From Mycobacterium vicinigordonae (lineage in GTDB: Bacteria; Actinomycetota; Actinomycetes; Mycobacteriales; Mycobacteriaceae), in contig NZ_CP059165.1 in assembly GCF_013466425.1 (NCBI RefSeq), forward strand, positions 2,666,001 through 2,730,000: DNA of 64,000 nucleotides. The letters are read 5' to 3'. The translations under genes and the position numbers were made by a program. Positions 32,990-44,742 of this stretch are shown here, one piece after another. Each line of letters begins with the position of its first letter. Position 1 is the first letter of the stretch. Below the pieces are notes generated by a model that saw only the letters and a program-made list of their open reading frames with translations, was not told the DNA's origin and did no database searches.

Positions 32990-34864
32990 GTGTCCATTGA
33001 CGTACCCGAGCTGGCGGACCTCGAAGAGGTCCGCGGTCGTTGGCGCAGTGCGGTCGCCGGAGTGCTATCCAAGAGCACCCGGACCGACCCGGCCGAGTTG
33101 GGCGAAGAACCCGAGCAGCGGCTGGATACGCCGACCTACGACGGGTTTGTCATCCACCCGCTCTACACCGTGTTCGACGAGCTGCCCGAGCCGCCACTAC
33201 CCGGCCAGTGGCCGTTTCTGCGGGGCGGGGACCCGACGCGCGACGTCAAGTCCGGCTGGAAGGTCGCCGAGGCGTTTCCGCTGCCCGGCCTGACCCCCGG
33301 TGAGGCCAACTCGGCGCTGTTGGCCGCCCTCGGCGAGGGCGTCAGCGCCCTGATGATCCGGGTAGGGAACGGCACAGTGGCGCCGTCTGACCTTGGGGCG
33401 CTGCTCGACGGGGTGTACCTGAGCATGGCGCCGGTGATCCTGGACGCCGGCGCTGAGTACACCGCGGCCGCTGACGCGATGCTGGCGCTAGTGGACGCGG
33501 TGGACGAGGACCAGCGCGCGACGGTGTCGGTCGACTTGGGCGCGGACCCGCTGACCGCGACGCTGAGCGACCGCAGCGCCCCGCCCGTAGTGGACGTCGT
33601 TGCCGTTGCTAGACGGGCTACCGGCAAACAGGGGGTGCGCGCGATCACCGTCGACGGACCCGCCTTCAACAATCTGGGCGCCACCGCGGCGTGGGAACTT
33701 GCCGCCACCATCGCCGCGGGAGTGGCCTATCTCAGGGTGCTCACCGAAGCGGAGTTGTCAGTCTCGGAAGCGTTGCGGCAGATCAGTTTCCGGCTCTCCG
33801 CCGATGACGACCAGTTTATGACGCTGGCAAAGATGCGCGCCGCGCGTCAGTTGTGGGCCCGGGTAGCCGAGGTGGCCGGCGATCCCGACGGCGGCGCTGC
33901 AATTCTGCACGCGGAGACGTCGCTGCCGATGATGACCCAGCGCGACCCGTGGGTGAACATGCTGCGCACCACACTGGCCGCGTTCGGTGCGGGGGTGGGC
34001 GGCGCCGACACCGTGCTCGTGTACGCGTTCGACGTGGCGATCCCAGGCGGATGGCCGGGTACGGCGACCAGCTTCGCGCGCCGTATTGCCCGCAACACTG
34101 AGCTGCTGCTGCTGGAGGAGTCGCACGTGGGCCGCGTGCTCGACCCCGCCGGCGGGTCGTGGTTCGTTGAGGACCTGACTAAGCAGCTCGCTGAGCAGGC
34201 CTGGCAGCATTTCCAGTCCATCGAGTCGCACGGCGGCTTCGTCGCGGCTGGCGATTTCCTCAAGGTTCAGCTGGACGAGTTGGCGGCGAAACGCGCCGAC
34301 GACATCGCACATCGCCGCATCGCCATCACCGGCATCAATGAGTTTCCCAATCTCGCCGAAGCGCCGCTGCCGCAAGGTGCTTCGATGGGCCGCGCCGGGC
34401 AGGTCGTTAGGTACGCGGCCGAATTCGAGGCGCTGCGCGATCGCTCGGATGCCTATCTCGCCGAGCACGAGGCGCGCCCGCAGGTGTTGTTGTTACCGCT
34501 GGGTCCGCTGGCCGAGCACAACATTCGCACCACTTTCGCGTCGAACCTGTTGGCCTCGGGCGGTATCGAAGCGGTCAACCCCGGTACCGTTGACGCCGCC
34601 GGCGTAGCCCAGGCGGTCGAGGCCGCGAATTCGGCCGCCGCGAATTCGGCCAAGGTCGCGGTGGTCTGTGGCACCGACAAGAGGTACGCCGAGGAAGTCT
34701 CTGCCGTGGTGCAGTCCGCTCGTGATGCCGGCATCGAGCGGATATACCTGGCCGGACCGGAGAAAGCCGTCGCTGAGGCCGAGCACCGGCCTGACGAGTT
34801 TCTGACGATGAAAATTAATGCGGTGCAAACACTTTCCGATCTACTGACGCGATTGGGGGCCTAG
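32990..34864 (+). CDS. mutA: Methylmalonyl-CoA mutase small (beta) subunit
   Basis: MutA is the non-catalytic partner of MutB; the heterodimer interconverts succinyl-CoA and (R)-methylmalonyl-CoA using adenosylcobalamin, and so links propionate to the TCA cycle and to methyl-branched lipid synthesis. The 624-residue protein keeps the mutase barrel ([34 protein letters not shown] segment) but lacks the DxHxxG cobalamin motif. GTG 32990 has CAGGAG six bases upstream and matches the family start MSIDVPE. It ends one base before mutB. Confidence 0.95.
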   Translation: MSIDVPELADLEEVRGRWRSAVAGVLSKSTRTDPAELGEEPEQRLDTPTYDGFVIHPLYTVFDELPEPPLPGQWPFLRGGDPTRDVKSGWKVAEAFPLPGLTPGEANSALLAALGEGVSALMIRVGNGTVAPSDLGALLDGVYLSMAPVILDAGAEYTAAADAMLALVDAVDEDQRATVSVDLGADPLTATLSDRSAPPVVDVVAVARRATGKQGVRAITVDGPAFNNLGATAAWELAATIAAGVAYLRVLTEAELSVSEALRQISFRLSADDDQFMTLAKMRAARQLWARVAEVAGDPDGGAAILHAETSLPMMTQRDPWVNMLRTTLAAFGAGVGGADTVLVYAFDVAIPGGWPGTATSFARRIARNTELLLLEESHVGRVLDPAGGSWFVEDLTKQLAEQAWQHFQSIESHGGFVAAGDFLKVQLDELAAKRADDIAHRRIAITGINEFPNLAEAPLPQGASMGRAGQVVRYAAEFEALRDRSDAYLAEHEARPQVLLLPLGPLAEHNIRTTFASNLLASGGIEAVNPGTVDAAGVAQAVEAANSAAANSAKVAVVCGTDKRYAEEVSAVVQSARDAGIERIYLAGPEKAVAEAEHRPDEFLTMKINAVQTLSDLLTRLGA

Positions 34865-34865
34865 T

Positions 34866-37130
<2,265 letters not shown>

Positions 37131-37225
37131 TGACCGCCTACTCTGCCCGCGAGTGCAACCAGGCTGCGACGAGCGCGTCGATTCTCGACGGTGCGGTGAC
37201 GTCGGTGGTTCGGAAGGCGGGTTGA

Positions 37226-38494
37226 GTGGGTACCGACGAACTCGCCGAGAATGCGTCGGAAAGCGCACAACTCGACCGCAAAGGCGCGCGGTGTTACGTC
37301 TTTTTGGCTGGCTGGGTGATTTTCTGGGCGGTGGTACATTTATTTATCGTGTTGGCTGTTTTCTCCAACACTGTCATGTTGTTGTCGTACTATGCCGTCA
37401 GCTACCGAAATGGCTTCGTCCGCCGTGGACTTGCGGGTGAACTTTTAAGAGTGTTCCCTGAATCAGATTATTTTGGGGCCGCGTACGCGATCTTGTGGGT
37501 TTCGACAATAGTCTGGCTGATCGCACTCGGCGTTTTAATGTGGCTGGTTCTTTCGCCTAACATCCGCTCTGAGCGACGAGTATTACTAGCACTATTGATC
37601 CCAGTACTTCCATTCTCCTATTCATACGCGATCTATAACTCACACCCCGAGATATTGGGGATGAGTGCCCTGCTGGCTTTCAGCATCGCAATCTGGAAGG
37701 CGCGAACGAGTCGGGTTCGCGTCATCGCGAGTTCGCTCTACGGAATCGCCATAGCCGTTTTATCTTTCATACACGAGGCGATTCCGTTAGAGTTCACGCT
37801 GGGCACGGTCCTGGCGATTATTGTTTTGCCAAAGGGTGCGACAGACTCCGAGCGGCGCCGCTGCTTTTCGTTGGCAGCGCTGCCCGGGCTGGCCGCCGTC
37901 GGTACCATTGTTTTGCTGGGGCGCCGCGACATCTCCGCGCAGTTGTGTACGCAAGTCCCGCACGGCATGGTGGACGATCCGCGCGGCACGGTACCCAACA
38001 CGTCGCATAAGGCGTTTGGCTGTATCTTCGGGCAATTTCAGGGCCAATCGGACCTTCACGATTGGGTGTGCAGCAAGATAATTTTTTTCTTCGACCTCGA
38101 CACGTTTTCTATGGCCCGCGTGGTAGCTTCTTTCGGGATCCCGCGCCTCTTCGCTTCTTTCGTGCTAGGCGTGGTGTTTTTTGTTGCAACACTGTCGGTG
38201 CTGCGATTGGTTTGCGGAGCGCCGGCTCGGCCTTTCTTTCGTGCGGTTGGCGAGCATAAAGCGATCGCCGCGCTGGCGGCAGTACTAGTGATTCCATTAT
38301 TTGTGACCGCCCTAGACTGGACCCGCTGGTGGACCATGATGGCGCTCGATGTGGGCATCGCCTATATCCTCTACTCGCTGGACAAACCAGAGATCGAGCA
38401 ACGGCCGCCGAAGAGGACCGTGCTGGTGTCGATAGCGATTATCATGGTGCTGGCCGTCATCCCCTTTGGAGACGTCAACAATGTCGGGGGATAA
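37226..38494 (+). CDS. Polytopic membrane protein of unknown function
   Basis: This 422-residue protein has about nine to eleven hydrophobic segments and a short polar N-terminus. The loop SYRNGFVRRGLAGELLRVFP, after the first membrane helix, resembles loops in uncharacterised membrane proteins from polysaccharide loci, and the overall layout suggests a GT-C-like or EpsG-like protein, but no catalytic residue can be assigned. Base composition is visibly richer in A/T than its neighbours. It lies between mutB and meaB, where M. tuberculosis has the mazEF4 toxin-antitoxin genes, and ends three bases before meaB. It looks like a transferred gene. Confidence 0.82.
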   Translation: MGTDELAENASESAQLDRKGARCYVFLAGWVIFWAVVHLFIVLAVFSNTVMLLSYYAVSYRNGFVRRGLAGELLRVFPESDYFGAAYAILWVSTIVWLIALGVLMWLVLSPNIRSERRVLLALLIPVLPFSYSYAIYNSHPEILGMSALLAFSIAIWKARTSRVRVIASSLYGIAIAVLSFIHEAIPLEFTLGTVLAIIVLPKGATDSERRRCFSLAALPGLAAVGTIVLLGRRDISAQLCTQVPHGMVDDPRGTVPNTSHKAFGCIFGQFQGQSDLHDWVCSKIIFFFDLDTFSMARVVASFGIPRLFASFVLGVVFFVATLSVLRLVCGAPARPFFRAVGEHKAIAALAAVLVIPLFVTALDWTRWWTMMALDVGIAYILYSLDKPEIEQRPPKRTVLVSIAIIMVLAVIPFGDVNNVGG

Positions 38495-38497
38495 ATT

Positions 38498-39520
38498 GTG
38501 AGTTTCGCGGAAAACGAACGAGCGGGCAAGAAAACGACACCGCGCGACGCACCGATGGCTGAGCTGGCCAACGCGATCCGCGGCGGCGACCGCGCCGCGC
38601 TGCCGCGGGCCATCACCCTATTGGAATCAACCCGCGCCGACCACCGGGAGCGGGCGCAGCAGCTGCTCCTGGAACTATTGCCCGATTCCGGAAACGCCCA
38701 CCGGGTGGGTATCACCGGCGTGCCGGGAGTGGGGAAGTCCACCAGCATCGAGGCCCTGGGTATGCATCTGATCGAGCAGGGGCACCGGGTGGCGGTGCTG
38801 GCCGTCGACCCGTCCTCGACCCGCACCGGCGGCTCGATTTTGGGCGACAAGACGCGCATGGCGCGGCTAGCCACACACCCCGACGCATACATCCGGCCAT
38901 CTCCGACGTCAGGGACTCTAGGGGGCGTAGCAAAGGCCACCCGAGAAACAGTGGTGCTGTTGGAGGCGGCGGGATTTGACGTAATCCTGATCGAGACGGT
39001 GGGAGTCGGGCAGTCCGAGGTGTCGGTGGCCAACATGGTCGACACGTTCGTGCTGTTGACTTTGGCGCGTACCGGGGATCAGTTGCAGGGCATCAAGAAG
39101 GGGGTCCTGGAGCTAGCCGACATCGTGGTGGTCAACAAGGCCGATGGTGCGCACCTCAAGGACGCGAAGATGGCCGCCAGGGAGTTGTCGGGAGCGCTTC
39201 GGTTGATCTATCCACGTGAAACACTATGGCGCCCACCCGTTTTGACGATGAGCGCGGCCGAGGGCACCGGATTGACAGATCTGTGGGAGACCGTCGAGAA
39301 GCACCGCAAGGTGCTCACTGAGGCCGGCCAGTTCGAGGCGCGCAGGCGCGATCAACAGGTGGAGTGGACCTGGCAGATGGTGCGCGACGCGGTGCTGGAC
39401 CGGGTGATGTCGAACCCCGAGGTGCGCAAGGTCCGCCGGGACGTCGAGCGTCAGGTGCGCGAGGGTGAGCTGACCCCGGCACTAGCCGCCCAGCAAATAC
39501 TTGAGATAGCGACGACCTAA
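38498..39520 (+). CDS. meaB: MeaB, G-protein chaperone of methylmalonyl-CoA mutase
   Basis: MeaB (340 residues) is a SIMIBI GTPase that protects methylmalonyl-CoA mutase and gates cofactor loading. Walker A is GVPGVGKST, the switch region contains DPSSTRTGGSILGDKTRM, and the guanine-specificity motif is NKAD. GTG 38498 is three bases after the membrane protein stop; an ATG at 38555 (MAELANAIRGGDRAALP) would be a shorter start. Separation from mutAB by an unrelated membrane gene is unusual, since the three normally form one unit. Confidence 0.94.
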   Translation: MSFAENERAGKKTTPRDAPMAELANAIRGGDRAALPRAITLLESTRADHRERAQQLLLELLPDSGNAHRVGITGVPGVGKSTSIEALGMHLIEQGHRVAVLAVDPSSTRTGGSILGDKTRMARLATHPDAYIRPSPTSGTLGGVAKATRETVVLLEAAGFDVILIETVGVGQSEVSVANMVDTFVLLTLARTGDQLQGIKKGVLELADIVVVNKADGAHLKDAKMAARELSGALRLIYPRETLWRPPVLTMSAAEGTGLTDLWETVEKHRKVLTEAGQFEARRRDQQVEWTWQMVRDAVLDRVMSNPEVRKVRRDVERQVREGELTPALAAQQILEIATT

Positions 39521-39583
39521 CAGATCGGTAAATATGTCCGAATTTGCCGGTGAGCACTTAGACCATTGAAGTAAATTCGATCT

Positions 39584-40870
39584 GTGACGGTAGACATCGG
39601 AGTCGATCGCCGCGCTGTTCCTCCCCACTACGCCCCTGACGCAGGGCATGGTGTGTTCGGCGCCGCGGACTCGCAATTTGGTTGCGTCGTTCGTTTGTTT
39701 TCTAGCATGTTCCCTGGTCACCGCTTCGGCGGTGGGGCATTGGCCGTGTATCTCGACGGACAACCCGTCGTCGACGTCTGGAAGGGCTGGGCGGACCGGG
39801 CCGGAGAAGTGCCATGGGCGGAGAACACCGCTCCGATGGTGTTCTCGGCGACCAAGGGCATGGCCGCGACGGTGATCCATCGCCTGGCCGACCGCGGTCT
39901 AATCGACTACGACGCGCCGGTTGCCGAGTACTGGCACGCCTTCGGGGCCAACGGCAAGGCGTCCATGACCGTCCGCGAAGTAATGAAGCACACCGCGGGC
40001 CTATCGGGCCTGCGCGGCGCCGACCAGGTGACCGTGCTCAACCACGTCGCAATGGAAGAGCGGCTGGCGGCGGCCTCGCCGGGTCGTCTGCTGGGTAAGC
40101 CCGCCTATCACGCGCTGACCTTCGGCTGGCTGATGTCCGGGCTGGCGCGGGCGGTCACCGGCAAGGACATGCGCATCCTGTTTCGCGAGGAACTCGCCGA
40201 GCCGCTGAACTCCGACGGCTTCCACCTGGGCCGGCCGCCGACCGAGTCGCCCACCAAGGCCGCCGAGATCATCATGCCGCAGGACATCGCCGCCAATCGG
40301 CTGTTCACTTTCGCGGTGCAGAAGGTCGCCAACAATTTCTCCGGCGGCTACCGCTCGATGTATTTCCCAGGCGTGATCGCCGCGGTGCAGGGCGACAACG
40401 CCATGCTGGACGCCGAGATTCCGGCGGCCAACGGCGTGGTGACGGCGCGCGCGCTGGCACGGATGTACGGTGCGATCGCCAACGGTGGGGAGGTGGAGGG
40501 CACCCGATTCCTGTCGCGTCGGCTGGTCGCGGGTCTGACCGGTGAACGGGTCATGCAGCGCGACCACAACATCTTCATGCCGATGGCGTTCCACCTGGGC
40601 TACCATGCGCTGCCCTTCGGCAATGTGATGCCGGGGTTCGGGCACGTGGGTCTGGGCGGTTCGGTCGGGTGGAGTGACCCTGAGACCGGATTGGCCATCG
40701 GGGTGGTGCACAACCGGCTGCTGACGCCGCTGGTGCTAACCGATCACGCCGCGTTCGTGGGGCTGTACAAGCTGGCTCGCCAAGCCGCGGCCAAGGCCCG
40801 CAAGCGGGGGTATCGGCCGGTGCACGGGCTGGGGGCGCCCTACTCCGAGCCGGGTGCGGTGGCGGGCTAG
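39584..40870 (+). CDS. lipL: LipL, serine beta-lactamase-like esterase/lipase
   Basis: LipL (428 residues) belongs to the class C beta-lactamase-like esterases. The nucleophile motif SxxK appears as FSATKGM, and a downstream Tyr/Gly motif (YHALTFGW) fits the YxN-equivalent. M. tuberculosis LipL hydrolyses short esters and has weak beta-lactamase activity. GTG 39584 fits the family N-terminus. It converges on the dodecin gene with a four-base gap. Confidence 0.93.
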   Translation: MTVDIGVDRRAVPPHYAPDAGHGVFGAADSQFGCVVRLFSSMFPGHRFGGGALAVYLDGQPVVDVWKGWADRAGEVPWAENTAPMVFSATKGMAATVIHRLADRGLIDYDAPVAEYWHAFGANGKASMTVREVMKHTAGLSGLRGADQVTVLNHVAMEERLAAASPGRLLGKPAYHALTFGWLMSGLARAVTGKDMRILFREELAEPLNSDGFHLGRPPTESPTKAAEIIMPQDIAANRLFTFAVQKVANNFSGGYRSMYFPGVIAAVQGDNAMLDAEIPAANGVVTARALARMYGAIANGGEVEGTRFLSRRLVAGLTGERVMQRDHNIFMPMAFHLGYHALPFGNVMPGFGHVGLGGSVGWSDPETGLAIGVVHNRLLTPLVLTDHAAFVGLYKLARQAAAKARKRGYRPVHGLGAPYSEPGAVAG

Positions 40871-40874
40871 CTCC

Positions 40875-41093
40875 CTAGCGATACGAATCTTCTAGGCGGA
40901 AGCCAACTTTCATGGTGACCTGATAGTGGGCTACGGCGCCCTCTACCAGGTCACCGCGGACGGACTGAACTTCGAACCAGTCCAGGTTGCGCATGGTGTT
41001 CGCCGCGCGGGCGAGGCCACTCTTGATCGCTTCGTCGACACCGTCGGGTGAGGTCCCGACGATCTCGATCACGCGGTAGGTGTGATTGCTCAT
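40875..41093 (-). CDS. Dodecin, flavin-binding protein
   Basis: This 72-residue dodecin forms 12-mer shells that store or buffer flavins. It contains the conserved tryptophan in LDWFEVQSVRG and the HYQVTMKVGFRLE strand. It corresponds to Rv1498A. The ATG is the only reasonable start. It marks the left border of the glycan island. Confidence 0.95.
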   Translation of the reverse strand: MSNHTYRVIEIVGTSPDGVDEAIKSGLARAANTMRNLDWFEVQSVRGDLVEGAVAHYQVTMKVGFRLEDSYR

Positions 41094-41141
41094 CGTGTCC
41101 CCTCGACTTGCTGATATCGCGACCCTATACGCGAGTGCGGG

Positions 41142-42158
41142 TCAATCGAGGTTTCCGAATGCGGCGATTTGCTCTTGAGTTACCACCAGCGGATCGGCGC
41201 CGTCGTGCACGCGTCGTTCCCAGTCGATGGTCCAGGTGATGGCTTCGCGGAAGCCGAGCCGATTGCGCCAGCCAAGTTCTTTCTGCGCCTTGGTGGCGTC
41301 GAGGGCGAGCAGGTTCGCCTCGTGCGGGTGATCGCCGGGCTGGTTTTCCCAGCGGGCGCCACCGCCCCACAGTTCGGCCGCCAGGGTGGCAACCTGACCG
41401 ACTTCGACGAAGCTGTCGCGGCCTGGCCCGATGTTCCACTGGCCCGCACCAGAGCCGGCCAGCAGCGCGTCAGCGATGCTGAGATAGCCGCTAAGGCAGT
41501 CCAGCACATGTTGCCACGGGCGCACCGCGTGGGGGAAGCGCAGCAGGGGAGGCCTGCCACTTGCGAAGGCGCGCACCAGATCTGGCATCAGCCGCTCGGG
41601 GCTGACGTCGCCGCCGCCGATGACGTTGCCGCCACGGGCGATCGCGGTGGGGCAGCCGGGATAGCTGCGGACCCACGACTGGGTAAGCAGGTCAGCCATC
41701 GCCTTGGAGGCGCTGTAGGGGTCGTCACCGCCCAGGGGGTCGGTTTCGACGTAGCCGGCCTCCTGGTTGATGTTGCGGTAGACCTTGTCGGTGGTGATGA
41801 CCGCGTGCGCGCGCACCGAGGGGGTCTTGCTGACAGCTTCGAGGACGTTGAGGGTACCCATCGCGTTGGTCTCGTAGGTATATCGTGGCTCGCGATAGGA
41901 CTCCCGGACCTGCGACTGAGCGGCCATGTGCACGACGACGTCAGGTGAGATCTCCTCCACAGCGGCAGCGGTAGCCGGGGCGTCGCGGATGTCGACGCGC
42001 AGGTCGTTGATTAGTTCTTCGTCCAACCGGGCCGTCTCGAACAGGCTTCCCTCGGGGGGATCGAGGGCCAGGCCGGAGACTTGGTGGCCGCGGCTGAGCA
42101 GCAGCAGGATGAGCCAGGGGCCTTTGAAGCCGGTATGGCCGGTGATCAGGTAGTGCAT
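41142..42158 (-). CDS. CDP-glucose 4,6-dehydratase-like SDR
   Basis: This 338-residue SDR has the RfbG-type cofactor motif LITGHTGFKGPWLILLLL, the VALDPPEGSLFE-like region, and catalytic Tyr/Lys in DDPYSASKAMAD, with Thr/Asp in ITTDKVY. RfbG enzymes turn CDP-glucose into CDP-4-keto-6-deoxyglucose, the precursor of 3,6-dideoxy and branched deoxy sugars. No CDP-glucose synthase (RfbF), RfbH or aminotransferase is nearby. GAGG lies upstream of the ATG. The frame stays open for 110 codons further upstream (to 42488), overlapping the start of the divergent gene, but that part is not SDR-like. Confidence 0.88.
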   Translation of the reverse strand: MHYLITGHTGFKGPWLILLLLSRGHQVSGLALDPPEGSLFETARLDEELINDLRVDIRDAPATAAAVEEISPDVVVHMAAQSQVRESYREPRYTYETNAMGTLNVLEAVSKTPSVRAHAVITTDKVYRNINQEAGYVETDPLGGDDPYSASKAMADLLTQSWVRSYPGCPTAIARGGNVIGGGDVSPERLMPDLVRAFASGRPPLLRFPHAVRPWQHVLDCLSGYLSIADALLAGSGAGQWNIGPGRDSFVEVGQVATLAAELWGGGARWENQPGDHPHEANLLALDATKAQKELGWRNRLGFREAITWTIDWERRVHDGADPLVVTQEQIAAFGNLD

Positions 42159-42422
42159 GGTCGCCTCGGCCCTCTGGTCGCAAACCTGGAAATGGGATCT
42201 CCTCGTGTGCAGAGTCGTGAAAGCACATAGTAGTGGTGGCCTCTCGGCCAACAACATGCGATACGCATGGAAAGTCTCGCGTTCCCGTACCTGCGGTATG
42301 AATTGTGAAAGCCGCATGTGGACGGCAAAAAGCTCGTACCCTCGTTCCATCGGATTCTCGACTTTGCCGTCGAGGGCCAGGGTTGCGTCGTCGGATTCTT
42401 GGATAAAGCCGGGAAATGAGGG

Positions 42423-43697
42423 GTGGTGGCGGTCCGCGTGGCAAATCAGCCGCAGAAGCGAATCTGCATTATCGGGGGTGCCGGTCACGTCGGCCTACCA
42501 CTGGCACTGGTGTTGGCGGACGAAGGCTACTGTGTCGACATCCTGGACACCAATGCCGTCGCATTGAAGACCATCATGGCCGGCAAGATGCCGTTCATCG
42601 AGAACGGTGCCGAGGAACTCCTCAAACGTTTGCTGCCAACCGGGCGTATTTCAGCTAGTACAGACTCATGGATTGTAAGGAACGCGGACATTGTCATCTG
42701 CGTCGTGGGCACTCCCGTCGATGAGTTCCTGACTCCGCAGGCGCATACGTTCTTTCGCATTATCAACGAAATCAGCCCTTACTTTCACGATGAGCAAACT
42801 CTGGTTCTCAGAAGCACGGTCTACCCGGGGCTCACCCAGCGTGTCCAAGATCTGTTCTACGAGCGCGGGATTGGGGTTCACGTCACTTTCTGCCCAGAAC
42901 GCATCGCTCAAGGCCATTCGATTCGGGAGTTGCGGATCATTCCGCAGATAATCAGCGGATTTGACGCTGAGGGTTTACGGGTAGTTCGCGAGTTGTTCTC
43001 GCACATCACCCCCGAAATCATCGAGGTAGAGCCGCAGGAAGCAGAGCTGGCCAAGTTGTTCTGCAACAGCTACCGCTACATTCAATTCGCGGTAGCCAAT
43101 CAATTCTATCTGCTCAGTCGTGAGGCAGGTGTCGACTACAGCCGCGTTCATCACGCAGCAACGTACAAGAATGGTCGGGTCGACAGCCTTCCACGTGCCG
43201 GGCTGGCCGCGGGTCCGTGTCTTCTCAAGGACACAATGCAGCTGGCCGCGTTCAGCAATAACAACTTCATGCTCGGGCACTCGGCGATGCTTATCAACGA
43301 AGGTCAGCCGCAGTTCATCGTCAACATGCTCAAACAGCGTGTTGATTTGCGGGACAAGGTTGTTGGCATCTTGGGCATGACGTTCAAGGCCGACTGCGAC
43401 GATACCCGTGACTCGCTTAGCTTCAAGCTCAGGCATCTTCTTCTGCTCGAAGCCAAAGAGGTCATCCGGCACGACCCGTTCTTGGCGGGCCCGGACTATT
43501 ACCCGCTGGACACAGTTATAGATCGCGCCGATGTCATCGTTGTGGGCGTCCCTCACTCGGCGTATCGGGGCCTGCGCGTCCCAGCGGGCAAGGTCGTCGA
43601 GGATGTTTGGGGGTGCCTTGACGCCGACTGCGCTGCGGCAGACGCAGTTAGACAGCCCGAATTGCTCCAGCTCGAGGTGGAGGCAGCAGCTCGGTGA
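42423..43697 (+). CDS. Nucleotide-sugar 6-dehydrogenase (UDP-glucose/UDP-ManNAc DH family)
   Basis: This 424-residue enzyme oxidises the C6 hydroxyl of a nucleotide sugar to a uronate in two NAD+ steps. The Rossmann motif is GGAGHVGLPLALVLA; the central helix carries Lys211 and Asn215 (AKLFCNSYRY); the catalytic cysteine is Cys266 in GPCLLKD; the C-terminal domain begins with GILGMTFKADCDDTRDS. It resembles WecC or UGDH, and the substrate cannot be told from sequence. GTG 42423 was kept; a GTG at 42438 is possible. It overlaps the next gene by four bases. Confidence 0.9.
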   Translation: MVAVRVANQPQKRICIIGGAGHVGLPLALVLADEGYCVDILDTNAVALKTIMAGKMPFIENGAEELLKRLLPTGRISASTDSWIVRNADIVICVVGTPVDEFLTPQAHTFFRIINEISPYFHDEQTLVLRSTVYPGLTQRVQDLFYERGIGVHVTFCPERIAQGHSIRELRIIPQIISGFDAEGLRVVRELFSHITPEIIEVEPQEAELAKLFCNSYRYIQFAVANQFYLLSREAGVDYSRVHHAATYKNGRVDSLPRAGLAAGPCLLKDTMQLAAFSNNNFMLGHSAMLINEGQPQFIVNMLKQRVDLRDKVVGILGMTFKADCDDTRDSLSFKLRHLLLLEAKEVIRHDPFLAGPDYYPLDTVIDRADVIVVGVPHSAYRGLRVPAGKVVEDVWGCLDADCAAADAVRQPELLQLEVEAAAR

Positions 43698-44713
43698 AGG
43701 TTCTCGTAACGGGCAGTGCGGGATTCATCAACGGTTACGTGGTCGACGAGTTGCTTCGGGCCGGCCACGAAGTTGTCGGAATTGACAACTATTCGAAGTA
43801 CGGACCAGTCAAGAAGTCCTACGATGATCACCCGAACTATCACTTTGTCGAAGGTGACGTCAAAGACGTCGACTTGATGTTCCAACTTGTCGAGGGCTGC
43901 GAGCAGATGGTCGCCAGCGCTGCGCGCATCGGCGGCATCACGTACTTCCACGAGTACGCCTACGACCTGCTCGCCGAGAACGAGCGCATCGCGGCGGCGC
44001 ATTTCGACGCTGCCATCTACGCCCACCAAAAAGGGTGGCTAAAGAAGATCAACGTAATTAGTTCCTCGATGGTGTTCGAGAATGCAACTATTTTCCCGAC
44101 ACCTGAGAAGCACATCACCGAATGTCCGCCCCCAACAAGTACTTACGGTTTTCAGAAGCTGGCGTGTGAGTACTTTGCTCATGGTGCGTACGAGCAATAT
44201 GGGCTGCCATACACCATCATTCGCCCCTTCAACTGCGTTGGCACAGGCGAACAGCGGGCGCTAGGGGGCCGTGAAATCCCTAGTGGGAACGTCAAACTCG
44301 CGATGAGTCATGTGGTCCCGGACTTGATCCAGAAAGTGGCCAAAGGCCAAGACCCGTTACATATACTCGGCGACGGCACCCAAGTTCGTCATTACACTTA
44401 CGGCGGAGATCTGGCCCGTGGCATCCGGACCTGCATGGAGCACCCGGCGGCACTGAACGGGGATTTCAACCTTTCCACGCCGGAAGCGACGACGGTGTTG
44501 GAACTGGCGGAAGTGATTTGGCGCAAGATGCGGCCGGACACGCCGTTCCGCTATGAAAGCGATCCGCCTTTCGAGCACGATGTCCAGCTCCGCTCGCCCG
44601 ATGTCGAGAAGGCAGCGGAAATGCTGGGGTTCTCCGCAACGACGCGACTCGATGCCATGCTTGACGAGGTCATACCGTGGGTCACCAACGCGGTTGAGGC
44701 AGGCTCGATATAA
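43694..44713 (+). CDS. NAD-dependent epimerase/dehydratase (extended SDR)
   Basis: This 339-residue extended SDR has the cofactor motif TGSAGFINGYVVDELL, a Ser in VISSSMVFE and catalytic Tyr/Lys in STYGFQKLACEYF. It starts with GTG overlapping the previous stop (GTGA), so it probably acts on the same nucleotide sugar, for example as a 4-epimerase or as a uronate decarboxylase giving UDP-xylose. The latter would suit a xylose-containing lipooligosaccharide, but this is only a hypothesis. Confidence 0.88.
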   Translation: MKVLVTGSAGFINGYVVDELLRAGHEVVGIDNYSKYGPVKKSYDDHPNYHFVEGDVKDVDLMFQLVEGCEQMVASAARIGGITYFHEYAYDLLAENERIAAAHFDAAIYAHQKGWLKKINVISSSMVFENATIFPTPEKHITECPPPTSTYGFQKLACEYFAHGAYEQYGLPYTIIRPFNCVGTGEQRALGGREIPSGNVKLAMSHVVPDLIQKVAKGQDPLHILGDGTQVRHYTYGGDLARGIRTCMEHPAALNGDFNLSTPEATTVLELAEVIWRKMRPDTPFRYESDPPFEHDVQLRSPDVEKAAEMLGFSATTRLDAMLDEVIPWVTNAVEAGSI

Positions 44714-44742
44714 CGTGCACGGTTGGTACTCTTAGGGGCGCC

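Noticed and set aside
37166..37185. Short palindrome CGTCGA-TTC-TCGACG after mutB
   Set aside because: Too short and typical of GC-rich DNA to be called a terminator or operator.
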